Position numbers and translations under genes: made by a program
NCBI GenBank assembly: GCA_015066665.1
Contig: SVNX01000007.1
Span: forward strand, 1-64,000
Direction: 5' to 3'
Length of the DNA: 64,000 bases
Source: Ruminococcus sp.
GTDB lineage: Bacteria; Bacillota; Clostridia; Oscillospirales; Ruminococcaceae
The notes under the pieces: generated by a model
The model's database searches: none
What the model was told of the DNA's origin: nothing
The model's input: the letters and a program-made list of their open reading frames with translations, nothing else
Shown here: positions 15,669 through 24,024 of the stretch, piece by piece
Layout: each line of letters starts with the position of its first letter
How positions within the stretch are numbered: the stretch's first letter is position 1

Positions 15669-17225
15669 TCACTCCAATCCTAATATTTTGTTAACGGATG
15701 CTCTGGTTTTTGTTGCTGTCTGCAGGACGTCAGCAATGGCTTCCTCACGGGACAATCCTTTGCGCTGCATCTTATCAGCGATTAGCTCCTCAAAGCTACG
15801 GTTTGGATCCGTGATGTCAAGCTGCCTGCGCTTTTCTTGATCCGCCATCAGTTCTCTTGCTTGTGTGCGGAATTGGTTGCGTAGATCGCATGCTTGTCTT
15901 GCCTGTTCTTCTATCGTTTTGGATCTGTCAATCAGATCAGGGATCATCCTGTCATGAGCAAGATACCACGCTCTTGTATCTCTGTCGGATAAAGTTCCTC
16001 TCAAGGATATTATATCATGATAATCCTTGAAAGTCAAGTTCGTTTTATTCGCATGTACCGCCTTCTGCGACACACTCCTGCCAAATCCATTGACCCACAC
16101 ACGGGACGTATCCGGCAGGAATCCTGTCTGTTTGCAGAAGTTCTTCAGTTCCTGCTCCGCCGCTTTGAGCTTCACAGATTCCCTCGTGAAATCAGCCTGT
16201 GCCGCCTGCCGCAGTGCTTCATCCGGTGCGGATTCGACCATGGCATTCGCCGCAGCGACCTGCCGCTTCTGCTTCCGGATATTCCGTTCCAATGCCCTCT
16301 GCATCTGTGTGACCTCATAGTCCGTGTATTTCTTGCCGTCAATCTCCGTGTGCGGTTCTTCCAGTTCACGCAGGCGTGCGTCCGTATAGGCTCGATGGCT
16401 GATTCCCTCAAAGAACGGGTGCCAGTCATGCCGGCAGTTCCATCCGCCGAAGCCATCGCCCCTGCCGTAGCCGATGTCATGCAAGGTGAGGTAGCCCCTG
16501 CGCCCTGACCGGCTCACGATCTTGCCCTGCCATTCCGCATGGGATGGACGTGCACCGCCGTGTGCTGTGATCTCCATCAGATCACAGCCCATGTCCTCTG
16601 CATTGATCAGAGAGAGCTGCCGCACTGTCTGTCCGACACCCGTCAGCACTGCACGCCGGACTGCCACATCAAGCCTGTCACGATGACCGGACGGATAGAG
16701 GACAAAGCTGCCCTCATCTGCTGCCGAGCGGATCGCATGGCGGATGGCGGTGTTGTAATCCATTGAACCGGTCGTCACCTGCATATAGGCAAGGTCGGAG
16801 GCCTGTATATAGGCCTGCTGTGCCGTATTTGCCGTGGTGAGTGTCAGGTTCTGCAGATTGCCTGCACATTTCACAAAGCCCGCATGCAGCGTCTGCAAGG
16901 CCGCATCGGACATCTTCACAATGCCCTCCAGACCTGCCGCTTTGTAGTAGCGGTTGTCATTCCGGATGGCCTGCACGCCTGCATCCTCAAAGAGCGCACG
17001 GACATGCGCCTGCGTGGCATCGGTGCGCTTTGCGATCTCTGCGAGCACATCCTCATAGAGCATGCCTGCCTGCTGGAGCTGCTGTGCCTGCCATCTTGCT
17101 GCATCTGTGACACGTCCGGTTTTCAGCATCCGCCTTGTGATGTCCTCGATGATGGATTCATCGAGTGCTGCATAGAGGATGGTCAGCTGATCACACAGGC
17201 GGTCATACTCGGAGGGTGTCAGCAT
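15669..17225 (-). CDS. Phage minor head protein (Phage_min_cap2/MuF-like) with a toxin-like C-terminal extension
   Basis: 518 residues from ATG 17225, 9 nt after GGAGGTG; the longer frame to 17252 lacks a site. Residues about 1-370 are the minor capsid 2 family: EITAHGGARPSHAEWQGKIV near 220-238 and GGWNCRHDWHPFFEGIS near 260-276 are its conserved motifs. These proteins are packaged with the head and may enter the cell with DNA. Residues about 396-518 are an extension (YHDIISLRGTLSDRDTRAWY; DLRNQFRTQARELMADQEKR; REEAIADVLQTATKTRASVN) that is coded by lower-GC DNA. The layout matches MuF polymorphic toxins of temperate Firmicutes phages, with the gene at 15430 as partner. Confidence 0.85.
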   Translation of the reverse strand: MLTPSEYDRLCDQLTILYAALDESIIEDITRRMLKTGRVTDAARWQAQQLQQAGMLYEDVLAEIAKRTDATQAHVRALFEDAGVQAIRNDNRYYKAAGLEGIVKMSDAALQTLHAGFVKCAGNLQNLTLTTANTAQQAYIQASDLAYMQVTTGSMDYNTAIRHAIRSAADEGSFVLYPSGHRDRLDVAVRRAVLTGVGQTVRQLSLINAEDMGCDLMEITAHGGARPSHAEWQGKIVSRSGRRGYLTLHDIGYGRGDGFGGWNCRHDWHPFFEGISHRAYTDARLRELEEPHTEIDGKKYTDYEVTQMQRALERNIRKQKRQVAAANAMVESAPDEALRQAAQADFTRESVKLKAAEQELKNFCKQTGFLPDTSRVWVNGFGRSVSQKAVHANKTNLTFKDYHDIISLRGTLSDRDTRAWYLAHDRMIPDLIDRSKTIEEQARQACDLRNQFRTQARELMADQEKRRQLDITDPNRSFEELIADKMQRKGLSREEAIADVLQTATKTRASVNKILGLE

Positions 17226-18567
17226 CTGGTGTACCACCTCCGAAAAGTGCATCGGACTTCGGCATCATTGCCTGTGCTGTTCCCGCATCGCAGGAGAAAT
17301 ACCACTTCAGCAGTTCTTCTTTGGATAGCAGTCCCGCTGTCACCATCTGCATCCGGCGTGCAAATTCCTTGTCGGTATCCTCCAGGATGCCGTCACCGAA
17401 TGTACAGGTCAGCGTGCATTCGCCGCCTCTGCGGTTCTCATAATAATCCCGCAGATACTGCATGCCGTAGACTGCGCCCTCCACTGCAGCCCGGAGATTC
17501 TCCTGAATGTCATGCACCCTGTCATAGCTCCGCTGCTTTGATGCCTTGATTTCTTCCGCCGTCTTGTCTGTGTCATTGACCTCAGACAATGTACCATATG
17601 CCAGTCCCGATGCGGATTCGATCCGGCGGAGCATCTGATTGAAGGCATTGAAACAGGACACATCACGGATCTCTGGTGAAAACGTACTGAAGATTTGGTC
17701 ATTTTTATTAGGATTGGTGTTGAATACACGATACATGCGTTCTCTGCCGTGCGGAAGCTCCGGTTTTTTTGTATCGGGATTGAACCTGAAAAAATCCTCC
17801 GAGGCGTCAATCGCACGTTCCGAGGACTCCAGCTCCCAGAGAATGCGCTCCCACTGCTGATCCGCATCACGGATGAAGGGGACAGCATCCGCAAAGACCG
17901 ATACACCGAGCGGGGAATCCGGGTCGATGCTGTTTGCATCCGGCACCTGGAATACGGAGAATAGCGGCTGCTTCACATTGTGGAAGACTTTTTTCGGAAG
18001 CATACCTGCCCATGCCGGTACTTCCTGCAGGCTGCACTCCCTGCCAAGAAATGCGGGATTGTCAGAACGGAAACAACGGTTTTCGATCATATGGGTCTGC
18101 TTTACACGGTCATAGGTGTGGATCTCCACACGAGTATAGCTCGTACTTCCGATCGTCATCGTTTCCGGACATGCTGCTGCATCGCAAGTGTCGTCCGTGA
18201 AGCTGATCGGGAGATACTGGTTCTGCGGTACAAGATCCACATGAATACCGGTTTGCGTCCAGTATGGTTTGAGCAGCAGCCCGCCCATTGCAAGTCCATG
18301 ATCCAGCTGCCGGCGCAGGAGGGGCAGGAACTTCTGAAATGCAGCATCGAGTTCCGCATCGCTGACGGAAGCATTCAGTTCCTTGAGCGTCAGCCGCTTC
18401 AGTTCCTTTGCCACAATAGAAGGCAGCTTCAGGGAACGGATCCGCTGCTTTACCCAATCTGCTTCGTCACGGTACATGGATTCCCAGAGCTCCAATGCCT
18501 CCTGCATCCTGCCGGATGACAGGCATGGGAGCTTCAGTGCGCCTGCAATCTCATTTGCATCAATCAT
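17203..18567 (-). CDS. Phage portal protein (SPP1 gp6-like)
   Basis: 454 residues from ATG 18567, after GCAGGAGGTG. Portal signatures include FADAVPFIRDADQQWERILW, ESSERAIDASEDFF, and RRIESASGLAYGTLSEVN followed by the helical wing. The dodecameric ring occupies one capsid vertex and is the entry for packaging. The gene overlaps the 3' end of terL and the 5' end of the minor head gene, as in SPP1-like phages. Confidence 0.9.
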   Translation of the reverse strand: MIDANEIAGALKLPCLSSGRMQEALELWESMYRDEADWVKQRIRSLKLPSIVAKELKRLTLKELNASVSDAELDAAFQKFLPLLRRQLDHGLAMGGLLLKPYWTQTGIHVDLVPQNQYLPISFTDDTCDAAACPETMTIGSTSYTRVEIHTYDRVKQTHMIENRCFRSDNPAFLGRECSLQEVPAWAGMLPKKVFHNVKQPLFSVFQVPDANSIDPDSPLGVSVFADAVPFIRDADQQWERILWELESSERAIDASEDFFRFNPDTKKPELPHGRERMYRVFNTNPNKNDQIFSTFSPEIRDVSCFNAFNQMLRRIESASGLAYGTLSEVNDTDKTAEEIKASKQRSYDRVHDIQENLRAAVEGAVYGMQYLRDYYENRRGGECTLTCTFGDGILEDTDKEFARRMQMVTAGLLSKEELLKWYFSCDAGTAQAMMPKSDALFGGGTPDADTLRV

Positions 18568-19811
18568 GATCTTCTCACCTCCTGCAGAACACGCCACATG
18601 GCTGTTCTGACGAAATATCTCATGTCATCCATTGCGTGGTCGTTTGATTTTATCACTTTGTCATCGCCTTCTGTGTTTTTTGTATCCCAGCGGTACAGCC
18701 CGAATTCACGGAGGATGTCCTCACAGCCCTCCGCAAAATGCAGCCTGCCGAGGCCAAGCAGTGCAGCTGTATCCCGTATGCCATCCATCACGGCATTGTC
18801 CGCTTTTGCGACACGGAATACACCGTGCCGGTAAATGCACTCAATGAAGCTTGCTGCGGACGGATCCACAATCACAGACTGGATTGGAAGATCTCCTGCA
18901 AGCTGTTCCAGAGCTGCATAGTGTTCCTCATCCGTGCGGGAGAATCCCTTCTTCCGTGCGTCGTAATAGCTTTCACGGATACGGTAGGCATGACCGTCCG
19001 CCGTTCTGACCCAAAGTCCCATGGAGGTCGGATTCATCGTGCCGTAGTCGATGCTGATGAAATAATCACCGCAGGGTGCAGCACCGCTGAACACATGCTC
19101 CATCCGCCGGAAGCCGGGATAGACCAGACCTTCTGCCACAACCCACAGACCGAGGATGTAGCGGTCATAGAAAACACCGTGGAACAGGGAAGCGGTCTTT
19201 TCGATCTTTTCCGGTGTCATGATGGGATTATCCTGCATCTCGAAGTGGATATGCAACACGTCTGTGCGTTCGCCGCTGTCCGATGGCTGTACCCACTCCT
19301 TGAAGAACCAATGCTCCGGTGAATCGGGGTTGCAGTTGAACCAGAGCCGCGCTCCCTGCACAGAGAGTGTACGGGCGATGGCCTGCTGCACGAAGCTCTC
19401 CGGCATGAGTGCGACTTCATCGAACAGGATCCCGGCAAGCGTGATGCCCTGCACCAGCTTGTAGCTGGATTCATCCTTGCCGCCGAAGACGTAGAAATGG
19501 TTTTCTTTGCCGCCGCCGGATACGGTCAGGATATACTTGCTGCCGAGATACTTCAGCTTGAAATAGTGTGTGATATCGGTCATCTGCTGAATGATCGTGA
19601 TGATATTGCGCTCTGCTGCCTGTACGGTGTTGCCGCAGATGCCGAAGTTCTCACCATTGAAGCACTGCATCGCCCAGAGGATGAAGCTGCATGACATCGC
19701 CGCAGTTTTACCCGATCGGACGGAGCCGTCACAGATCAGCGCATAGGCATCCGGCTTGTAACACCAGCGGAAAACCTGCTTCTGCTTTCGGGAGAGATTT
19801 TCAAATGTCAT
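18564..19811 (-). CDS. terL: Terminase large subunit
   Basis: 415 residues; start overlaps the terS stop (ATGA). ATPase part: Walker A GSVRSGKT at 29-36, Walker B GILFDE with D131-E132, and VALMPESFVQQAI after it. Nuclease part: SIDYGTMNPTSMGLWV and VIVDPSAASFIE supply the acidic residues of the RNase H-like fold. It pumps DNA into the prohead and cuts it. The PBSX/SPP1-type subfamily is indicated by MTFENLSRKQKQVFRW at the N-terminus. Confidence 0.93.
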   Translation of the reverse strand: MTFENLSRKQKQVFRWCYKPDAYALICDGSVRSGKTAAMSCSFILWAMQCFNGENFGICGNTVQAAERNIITIIQQMTDITHYFKLKYLGSKYILTVSGGGKENHFYVFGGKDESSYKLVQGITLAGILFDEVALMPESFVQQAIARTLSVQGARLWFNCNPDSPEHWFFKEWVQPSDSGERTDVLHIHFEMQDNPIMTPEKIEKTASLFHGVFYDRYILGLWVVAEGLVYPGFRRMEHVFSGAAPCGDYFISIDYGTMNPTSMGLWVRTADGHAYRIRESYYDARKKGFSRTDEEHYAALEQLAGDLPIQSVIVDPSAASFIECIYRHGVFRVAKADNAVMDGIRDTAALLGLGRLHFAEGCEDILREFGLYRWDTKNTEGDDKVIKSNDHAMDDMRYFVRTAMWRVLQEVRRS

Positions 19812-20230
19812 TCGCTGTCACCATCCATCAATGCCTCAAATAGTTTCGGAAGCTCTGCCTCACCGGATGCACCGCTCCGGAGCTGTTCCTTTTTGAGCCT
19901 GAGTTCCTCCTTACGGATGGCAAGCTCTGCGGCAGCATGATCCTTGCCCAGGATGCTGTAGATTGCTTTGACTGCCTGTACATCGCCAGTACAGGCTTTC
20001 TGATAGAGAGCAGTGAGCATTGCCATCTCGTTGTCAATGTCATCATAATCAACACCGAGAGCCGCAATATCATGGAAGCAGTCGTCATGGCAGGGGAGAG
20101 ACAGCAGCAGCTGAAGCTTTTGCTTTGTATTCTTTTTACGGCGGCGGGACTTCACTGATTCCTTACCGCCCTTCGACTGTTCCTCGACAGTTAACTTGTG
20201 CGCTGCGGGAATCAGATTCTTTTCATTCAA
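19808..20230 (-). CDS. terS: Terminase small subunit
   Basis: 140 residues if started at TTG 20230, 5 nt after GAGGTGG; no ATG lies in a better place. The N-terminus (NEKNLIPAAHKLTVEEQSKG, then GGKESVKSRRRKK) is the typical start of small terminases of clostridial phages, followed by helical oligomerisation segments and a C-terminal KLFEAL helix. It should recognise the packaging site, probably in the long leader just upstream. Confidence 0.75.
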   Translation of the reverse strand: MNEKNLIPAAHKLTVEEQSKGGKESVKSRRRKKNTKQKLQLLLSLPCHDDCFHDIAALGVDYDDIDNEMAMLTALYQKACTGDVQAVKAIYSILGKDHAAAELAIRKEELRLKKEQLRSGASGEAELPKLFEALMDGDSE

Positions 20231-20591
20231 TACCACCACCTCTGCATAATCTGGATAAAATGACAACACGAAAGCCCTGACCATCCGAAACGATCAGAGC
20301 CTTCGTGCATCTTGATAGGAGCCAAATCAATGGAAAGAAAAACATTGGTGCGCCTGCAGGAGTCAAACCTGCAACGGATTGTACTTCTCCGTGAGCCGTC
20401 TGGCACATACTGCCATCCGGTCTGTCCTCCGGACGGCAAGAGGAAAGGAAACGTTACTACGAACGCCGCCGGAAGCCCGAACGTGCAGGGCTGTTGTGGG
20501 TCAGCTCTGCACGGAAAAGCTGGTCTGTATGCTTCCGTTGCTTTTCTATGATATTATTATAGCACACCTATTCGGGACATGTGGGACAACT
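20231..20591. other. 360-bp leader of the late operon without a supported gene; contains a tRNA 3'-half-like element
   Basis: Runs from the putative late promoter to terS. On the minus strand 20376-20346 reads as a T arm (GCAGG-TTTGACT-CCTGC) followed by AGGCGCACCA, and is preceded by a stem ACGGA/TCCGT with a 9-nt loop. No 5' acceptor strand matching AGGCGCA was found, so it is not a complete tRNA. Packaging sites often lie here. Short frames on both strands look like chance. Confidence 0.5.
20556..20564 (-). promoter_or_regulatory. Putative late promoter, extended -10
   Basis: On the minus strand TGCTATAAT (20564-20556) is an extended -10 box with no good -35, typical of an activator-dependent promoter. 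It lies just downstream of the ArpU-like regulator and upstream of the packaging genes. Confidence 0.5.
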
Positions 20592-20987
20592 TTATTCCCG
20601 TTTCAGATGACGGTATACAATTTTCTTGACAGAATCCTCCGTATTGTTGCCGCCGATCACGTCCGCCACCTGATTCCACGTCATGAGATCACAGAAACGG
20701 CAGGTGAAGATCAGTCTGGTTCTGCTGTCCTCAATGCTGTCAATGTACTGCCGGATGCGCTTTTCTTCGAGAATGCACAGTTCCTGCCGGCGTTTGATCA
20801 TGGTTTCAAGGTCCGCAATGCTTTCCCCTGCATACGCCACCTTTGATCTACCGCTGCTTGTTTTTGGCATCCCGTCCGTGCTGACTGCTGTGCTGCATGC
20901 CTGTTCCCGGATCATCCGAATCCGTTCCTCGTCGTGTGCGATCTCCTTCTGCAGATAGTGAAGCTGCGACAACTCGGTCAGTGTCAT
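20592..20987 (-). CDS. ArpU/DUF1492-like late transcription regulator (sigma-factor-like)
   Basis: 131 residues with GGGAGGAG before ATG 20987. N-terminal coiled coil (about 1-75) and a C-terminal helix-turn-helix (RLIFTCRFCDLMTWNQVADV, then EDSVKKIVYRHLK) like region 4 of sigma factors. This family sits at the junction of early and late modules in Gram-positive phages and switches on late genes. It directly precedes the putative late promoter at 20556. Confidence 0.8.
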   Translation of the reverse strand: MTLTELSQLHYLQKEIAHDEERIRMIREQACSTAVSTDGMPKTSSGRSKVAYAGESIADLETMIKRRQELCILEEKRIRQYIDSIEDSRTRLIFTCRFCDLMTWNQVADVIGGNNTEDSVKKIVYRHLKRE

Positions 20988-21084
20988 TGGTATCTCCTCC
21001 CTTCGGCTTGAACCCCCTGCACGGCATCTCCCGGAAGCGGTCTAAGCAGCGGCGTTTGTAATACTGGCAGTCGCGGCAGGTCAT
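20848..21084 (-). CDS. Small Cys-rich phage protein overlapping the late regulator
   Basis: 78 residues from ATG 21084, which overlaps the stop of the upstream gene (ATGA). The first 35 residues (MTCRDCQYYKRRCLDRFREM, then PCRGFKPKG) hold a Cys motif common in small phage zinc proteins. The remaining half lies out of frame on top of the next gene (140-nt overlap) and is low-complexity, so the natural end may once have been earlier. Confidence 0.5.
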   Translation of the reverse strand: MTCRDCQYYKRRCLDRFREMPCRGFKPKGGDTNDTDRVVAASLSAEGDRTRRGTDSDDPGTGMQHSSQHGRDAKNKQR

Positions 21085-21446
21085 GGCGCACCGTCCATCT
21101 TTGCACCGCAATGATTGCAATGATACCATCCCACCGCATCCGGCGTTTGTGCACTTCCGTACATGCTGATAATCGATCTGCAGTTGGTACAGCGGTACGC
21201 ACTACCAATTTCTCCGACCTTTTCCCATCTTGCATGGGTTATGGGTTTAGTTTCCTCTTCACACAGCCTCATGAAATCCGGTCTTGATTTCTCTTTCAGT
21301 TCTTCCGCAATGCTCGGGAGTTCGTGGGTATACACTGCACGTCCCATAAGTGTCTTTGCATAGTCATAAAACACTTTCAGCTTATCCCCTTGCAGAAAAC
21401 ACACCCCTGTATAAGCCATTGCAATTGCCTTTTCAACATCAGTCAT
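21081..21446 (-). CDS. Small phage protein with C-terminal zinc ribbon
   Basis: 121 residues, start overlapping the upstream stop. Helical N-terminus; residues about 85-118 hold CTNCRS and CNHCGAKMDG, a two-CxxC ribbon. This arrangement is common in early genes of clostridial phages, function unknown. Confidence 0.6.
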   Translation of the reverse strand: MTDVEKAIAMAYTGVCFLQGDKLKVFYDYAKTLMGRAVYTHELPSIAEELKEKSRPDFMRLCEEETKPITHARWEKVGEIGSAYRCTNCRSIISMYGSAQTPDAVGWYHCNHCGAKMDGAP

Positions 21447-21832
21447 TTTCTTTCACCGTCCTTCCTCTCCACGGGCGGTTCGGGAAGCGGCATCCAGTGG
21501 GTGACATCGAGATAATAATCCGACAGATTCTCATCCCTAAAATTCAACCACCAGCCTTCTTCGTTGTTCCAGTATGCAACAACAATCTCAATTCTTTGGT
21601 TGTCGGTGTTCACTGTATATGCAAGCACAACCACATCCTCATCAGGGTATCTGTCCTTGCAAGGTATCCACTGAGGCGCAATTTCTGCTGTCGGAGTGTC
21701 TGCAATCAATCGCAGAAACTTCATGTGTACGACTTCGTTCACCTTCCGAGTCAATTCGCCCACTTTGAGCTGTGCTTCCATGTACGCCTCCGACTCAATC
21801 AGTACCATCTCATCCGCATCAATCAGCCGCAT
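21443..21832 (-). CDS. DUF551-containing phage protein
   Basis: 129 residues. It starts MRLIDADEM, a common phage N-terminus, and has the DUF551 core PQWIPCKDRYPDEDVVVLAY with VTHWMPLPEPPVE near the end. Members are widespread early phage genes of unknown function. Confidence 0.75.
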   Translation of the reverse strand: MRLIDADEMVLIESEAYMEAQLKVGELTRKVNEVVHMKFLRLIADTPTAEIAPQWIPCKDRYPDEDVVVLAYTVNTDNQRIEIVVAYWNNEEGWWLNFRDENLSDYYLDVTHWMPLPEPPVERKDGERK

Positions 21833-22077
21833 TTTCCATCACCCCCCACATACCCCATCAGCCCATCAATGATACCCTTGAGCCTGTCGATCCTACCCTC
21901 CAGTGCCTTGATCCGGTCGTCATACCGTGCGATCTGCATGCACTCGCTGTGGTGCCGATCCTCCAGCTCGCTGACCTGTTCGGGGGTGCAGCCTGTCGCA
22001 CGGTAGGCTTTGAGTTCTTCGTAGCATTTTACTGCTACGATTATTTCTTCGGGTGCCATTTCAACTTTTACTTTCAT
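21823..22077 (-). CDS. Small coiled-coil phage protein
   Basis: 84 residues from ATG 22077, 7 nt after AAAGGAG; ATG 22083 is too close to that site. Residues about 38-75 form a heptad-rich helix (ECMQIARYDDRIKALEGRID). Its 3' end overlaps the DUF551 gene start. Unknown function. Confidence 0.55.
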   Translation of the reverse strand: MKVKVEMAPEEIIVAVKCYEELKAYRATGCTPEQVSELEDRHHSECMQIARYDDRIKALEGRIDRLKGIIDGLMGYVGGDGKCG

Positions 22078-22090
22078 GTTCATTCTCCTT

Positions 22091-22453
22091 TCAGTAGTTA
22101 TCCGCTGTCACGATAATCGCCTTACTCCAGTAAGGTTCATATTCTGCTTTTTTCTTTTCAAGAATCTTTTCAAATTCTTCATCCGACATTTGTGCATAGC
22201 ATTTATCACTCACGCAAAGATAATCTGCCAGATCTTCTTCGAAATCGTCCTTGTCGCTGTATACTTCCTCACTCCACGGTACATCGCAATCAAGGATCTC
22301 ACCGACTGCACATCTGACAACCTCGCAGTATGTGTAACCATAGTCATCGCACACCGCTTCTCTGCCCACCATTACAACAATAGGTAATTCAGGATTTTCG
22401 GCGATTGCTTTTCTCAGTTCCGTGCTATCTTTAATAAGATTTGCCTTATTCAT
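22091..22453 (-). CDS. Acidic phage protein, unknown
   Basis: 120 residues from ATG 22453, 7 nt after AAAGGAG; strongly acidic (KDDFEEDLADYLCVSDKCYA; DEEFEKILEKKKAEYEPYW). Small acidic early proteins can be DNA mimics or host-directed inhibitors, but no specific evidence exists here. Confidence 0.55.
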   Translation of the reverse strand: MNKANLIKDSTELRKAIAENPELPIVVMVGREAVCDDYGYTYCEVVRCAVGEILDCDVPWSEEVYSDKDDFEEDLADYLCVSDKCYAQMSDEEFEKILEKKKAEYEPYWSKAIIVTADNY

Positions 22454-22455
22454 GT

Positions 22456-22857
22456 TCATTCTCCTTTCAACAGTTCGGGATTGTCGTGGATGTTGCCAAC
22501 AACGACATACCAGTGCGGCACACCGTCAAACTCTTCCTTGTATCCTGTCTCACGCAGTAGCAGTAGGAGGCACGCCTGCTCATCATCCCAGACGACTTCC
22601 TGAACCTCTTCGGAAAGCTCACCCGTTTCCGGGTTTACAAACCTCACCAGATCCCCCTCGAAAATCTTCTTCCCGTTCTTGTCGACAAGTCCGGTGTACT
22701 GGCCGAGGGTTTTAGGGTCAACAGGGATATTGTGCAATGCGACATCAGCCCGCATAATGTATGTTTCGCTATCATTGTGAATATAACCGCCATGTCGTAA
22801 ATCGCCCTGTTCCCATTTTCCGTCATAGGTTTTCCCTCTGAACAAAATCTCACGCAT
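22456..22857 (-). CDS. YopX family phage protein
   Basis: 133 residues from ATG 22857 with GGAGG upstream. It has the YopX pattern MREILFRGKTYDGKWEQGD followed by LGQYTGLVDKNGKKIFEGDL and a closing HWYVVVGNIHDNPELL. The family is common in phage and ICE early regions; role unknown. Confidence 0.85.
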   Translation of the reverse strand: MREILFRGKTYDGKWEQGDLRHGGYIHNDSETYIMRADVALHNIPVDPKTLGQYTGLVDKNGKKIFEGDLVRFVNPETGELSEEVQEVVWDDEQACLLLLLRETGYKEEFDGVPHWYVVVGNIHDNPELLKGE

Positions 22858-23077
22858 TTTTATTACCTCCATTCCTATCCATCCAAGCTTTTGCCTGCTG
22901 TCTGACCCGCTGCGGGGCATCGGGCATGTCCAGTATTGCCCCGTAAACAGCACGCCAGAATGCATGCGGTTCTTTCGGGAGCCGGATACCCCAGCTCTCC
23001 GCAAACGCTCTGATGCGCCGCTCCTCGAGGCTGTACAGGGTGTATTTCACTTCATTTGCAAGTCTTTCTGCGGTCAT
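22850..23077 (-). CDS. Small phage protein, unknown
   Basis: 75 residues from ATG 23077 with GAGGTGAGA upstream; Arg/Trp-rich and helical (YSLEERRIRAFAESWGIRLP; HAFWRAVYGAILDMPDAPQR). Overlaps the YopX gene start by 8 nt. No family recognised. Confidence 0.55.
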   Translation of the reverse strand: MTAERLANEVKYTLYSLEERRIRAFAESWGIRLPKEPHAFWRAVYGAILDMPDAPQRVRQQAKAWMDRNGGNKNA

Positions 23078-23081
23078 ATTC

Positions 23082-23393
23082 TCACCTCTTTCTGAATTCT
23101 CGGAACGATTCTTTGTTGACGCTGCACCGGTTAAAATCGATGCCATACTCCTTGGTGAGGAAATCCATCAGATCCTGACCGACAAGCTGCTTACCCATCA
23201 CGGGCGGGAGCTGCATTGTATCGAGCAGCAGCTCATAGAGTCTTGTGATGCGGATCCGGCGCCAGCCCTGCAGGTGGGCAGCATAGAGGCAGATCGCCAC
23301 TGCCTGCCGGATGAGCCCGTCTGCAACTTCGTCGTAGTAGCTGTAGAGGGCTTTTTCAATGTCAGCCTTACTGGCTTTGTAGCGGGAGGTCAT
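23082..23393 (-). CDS. Small phage protein, unknown
   Basis: 103 residues, coupled to the gene upstream (ATGA). Helical, basic at both ends; contains AVAICLYAAHLQGWRRIRIT and GQDLMDFLTKEYGIDF. No motif for a function. Confidence 0.55.
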   Translation of the reverse strand: MTSRYKASKADIEKALYSYYDEVADGLIRQAVAICLYAAHLQGWRRIRITRLYELLLDTMQLPPVMGKQLVGQDLMDFLTKEYGIDFNRCSVNKESFREFRKR

Positions 23394-23938
23394 GGTGCGT
23401 CACCCACTTCTGCAAGCCACTGCTCGATCTTTTCCTTTTTGAGGCGGTTTATGGCAAGAGCACGTTTCGCTTCTTCGATATTCTTGTCGAGCACGCTGAT
23501 GCTGTACCGCACCGCTTCCAGAACCTCCTCCGGTACAGCATGGATCTCATCGACCGTCACCGATCTGATGGGGCTGATGTTCTGTGCAGGCGGTTCTTCG
23601 GGCTGTGCTGCGGGAGCAGGGGTGATCCTGGCGACCGCCGCTGTCGAGCGGCAGAACTTCTCAGCCGTTTCTTTGATTGTGTGATCGGTCCTGTAGGCTG
23701 CAATGGCAGCGCATTCTTCAGGGGTTGTATATTTGCCGGGCATGGTCTTTTCCTCCTTGTTATGTTTTTCGGCCTGTGCGGCCTTTTTGTCAAGGCTGTA
23801 GCCTTTCTTGATTATTTCATAGCGCACATCCATGACCTCTGCATAAGGGATGCGGCGTCTGACGGAGATGCCAGCCCATGTGAGTCCGCTCATGTAGTCG
23901 TCATAGATCAGCTGTTCATAGGGGGAGAGTTTTTTCAT
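23390..23938 (-). CDS. Phage protein with two helix-turn-helix-like segments
   Basis: 182 residues; ATG overlaps the stop of the 29-residue gene. An N-terminal segment (YEQLIYDDYMSGLTWAGISV, then RRRIPYAEVMDVR) and a middle one (KYTTPEECAAIAAYRTDHTI, then KETAEKFCRSTAAVAR) look like HTH units, joined by a Lys/Glu linker; the end is a helical hairpin. DNA binding is likely but unproven. Confidence 0.5.
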   Translation of the reverse strand: MKKLSPYEQLIYDDYMSGLTWAGISVRRRIPYAEVMDVRYEIIKKGYSLDKKAAQAEKHNKEEKTMPGKYTTPEECAAIAAYRTDHTIKETAEKFCRSTAAVARITPAPAAQPEEPPAQNISPIRSVTVDEIHAVPEEVLEAVRYSISVLDKNIEEAKRALAINRLKKEKIEQWLAEVGDAP

Positions 23939-24024
23939 GGCTCACCCCTCCCCGCCATCAGGCAAGCTGTGATGATGATACCAACGGTGCCGCCGAGGAG
24001 AAAGCCGAAGATGAAGTGGATCAT
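23935..24024 (-). CDS. 29-residue single-span membrane protein (DUF3789-like)
   Basis: ATG at 24024 and TGA at 23935-23937 both overlap neighbouring genes by 4 nt or less, so translation is coupled. The sequence starts MIHFIFGFLLGGTVGIIITA and is one transmembrane helix with a short polar tail. Tiny proteins like this recur in clostridial phages. Confidence 0.6.
   Translation of the reverse strand: MIHFIFGFLLGGTVGIIITACLMAGRGEP

Noticed and set aside
20346-20440. A tRNA gene on the minus strand
   Set aside because: Only the T arm and 3' end fit; no 5' acceptor strand and a 9-nt anticodon-like loop. Kept only as a tRNA-like element.
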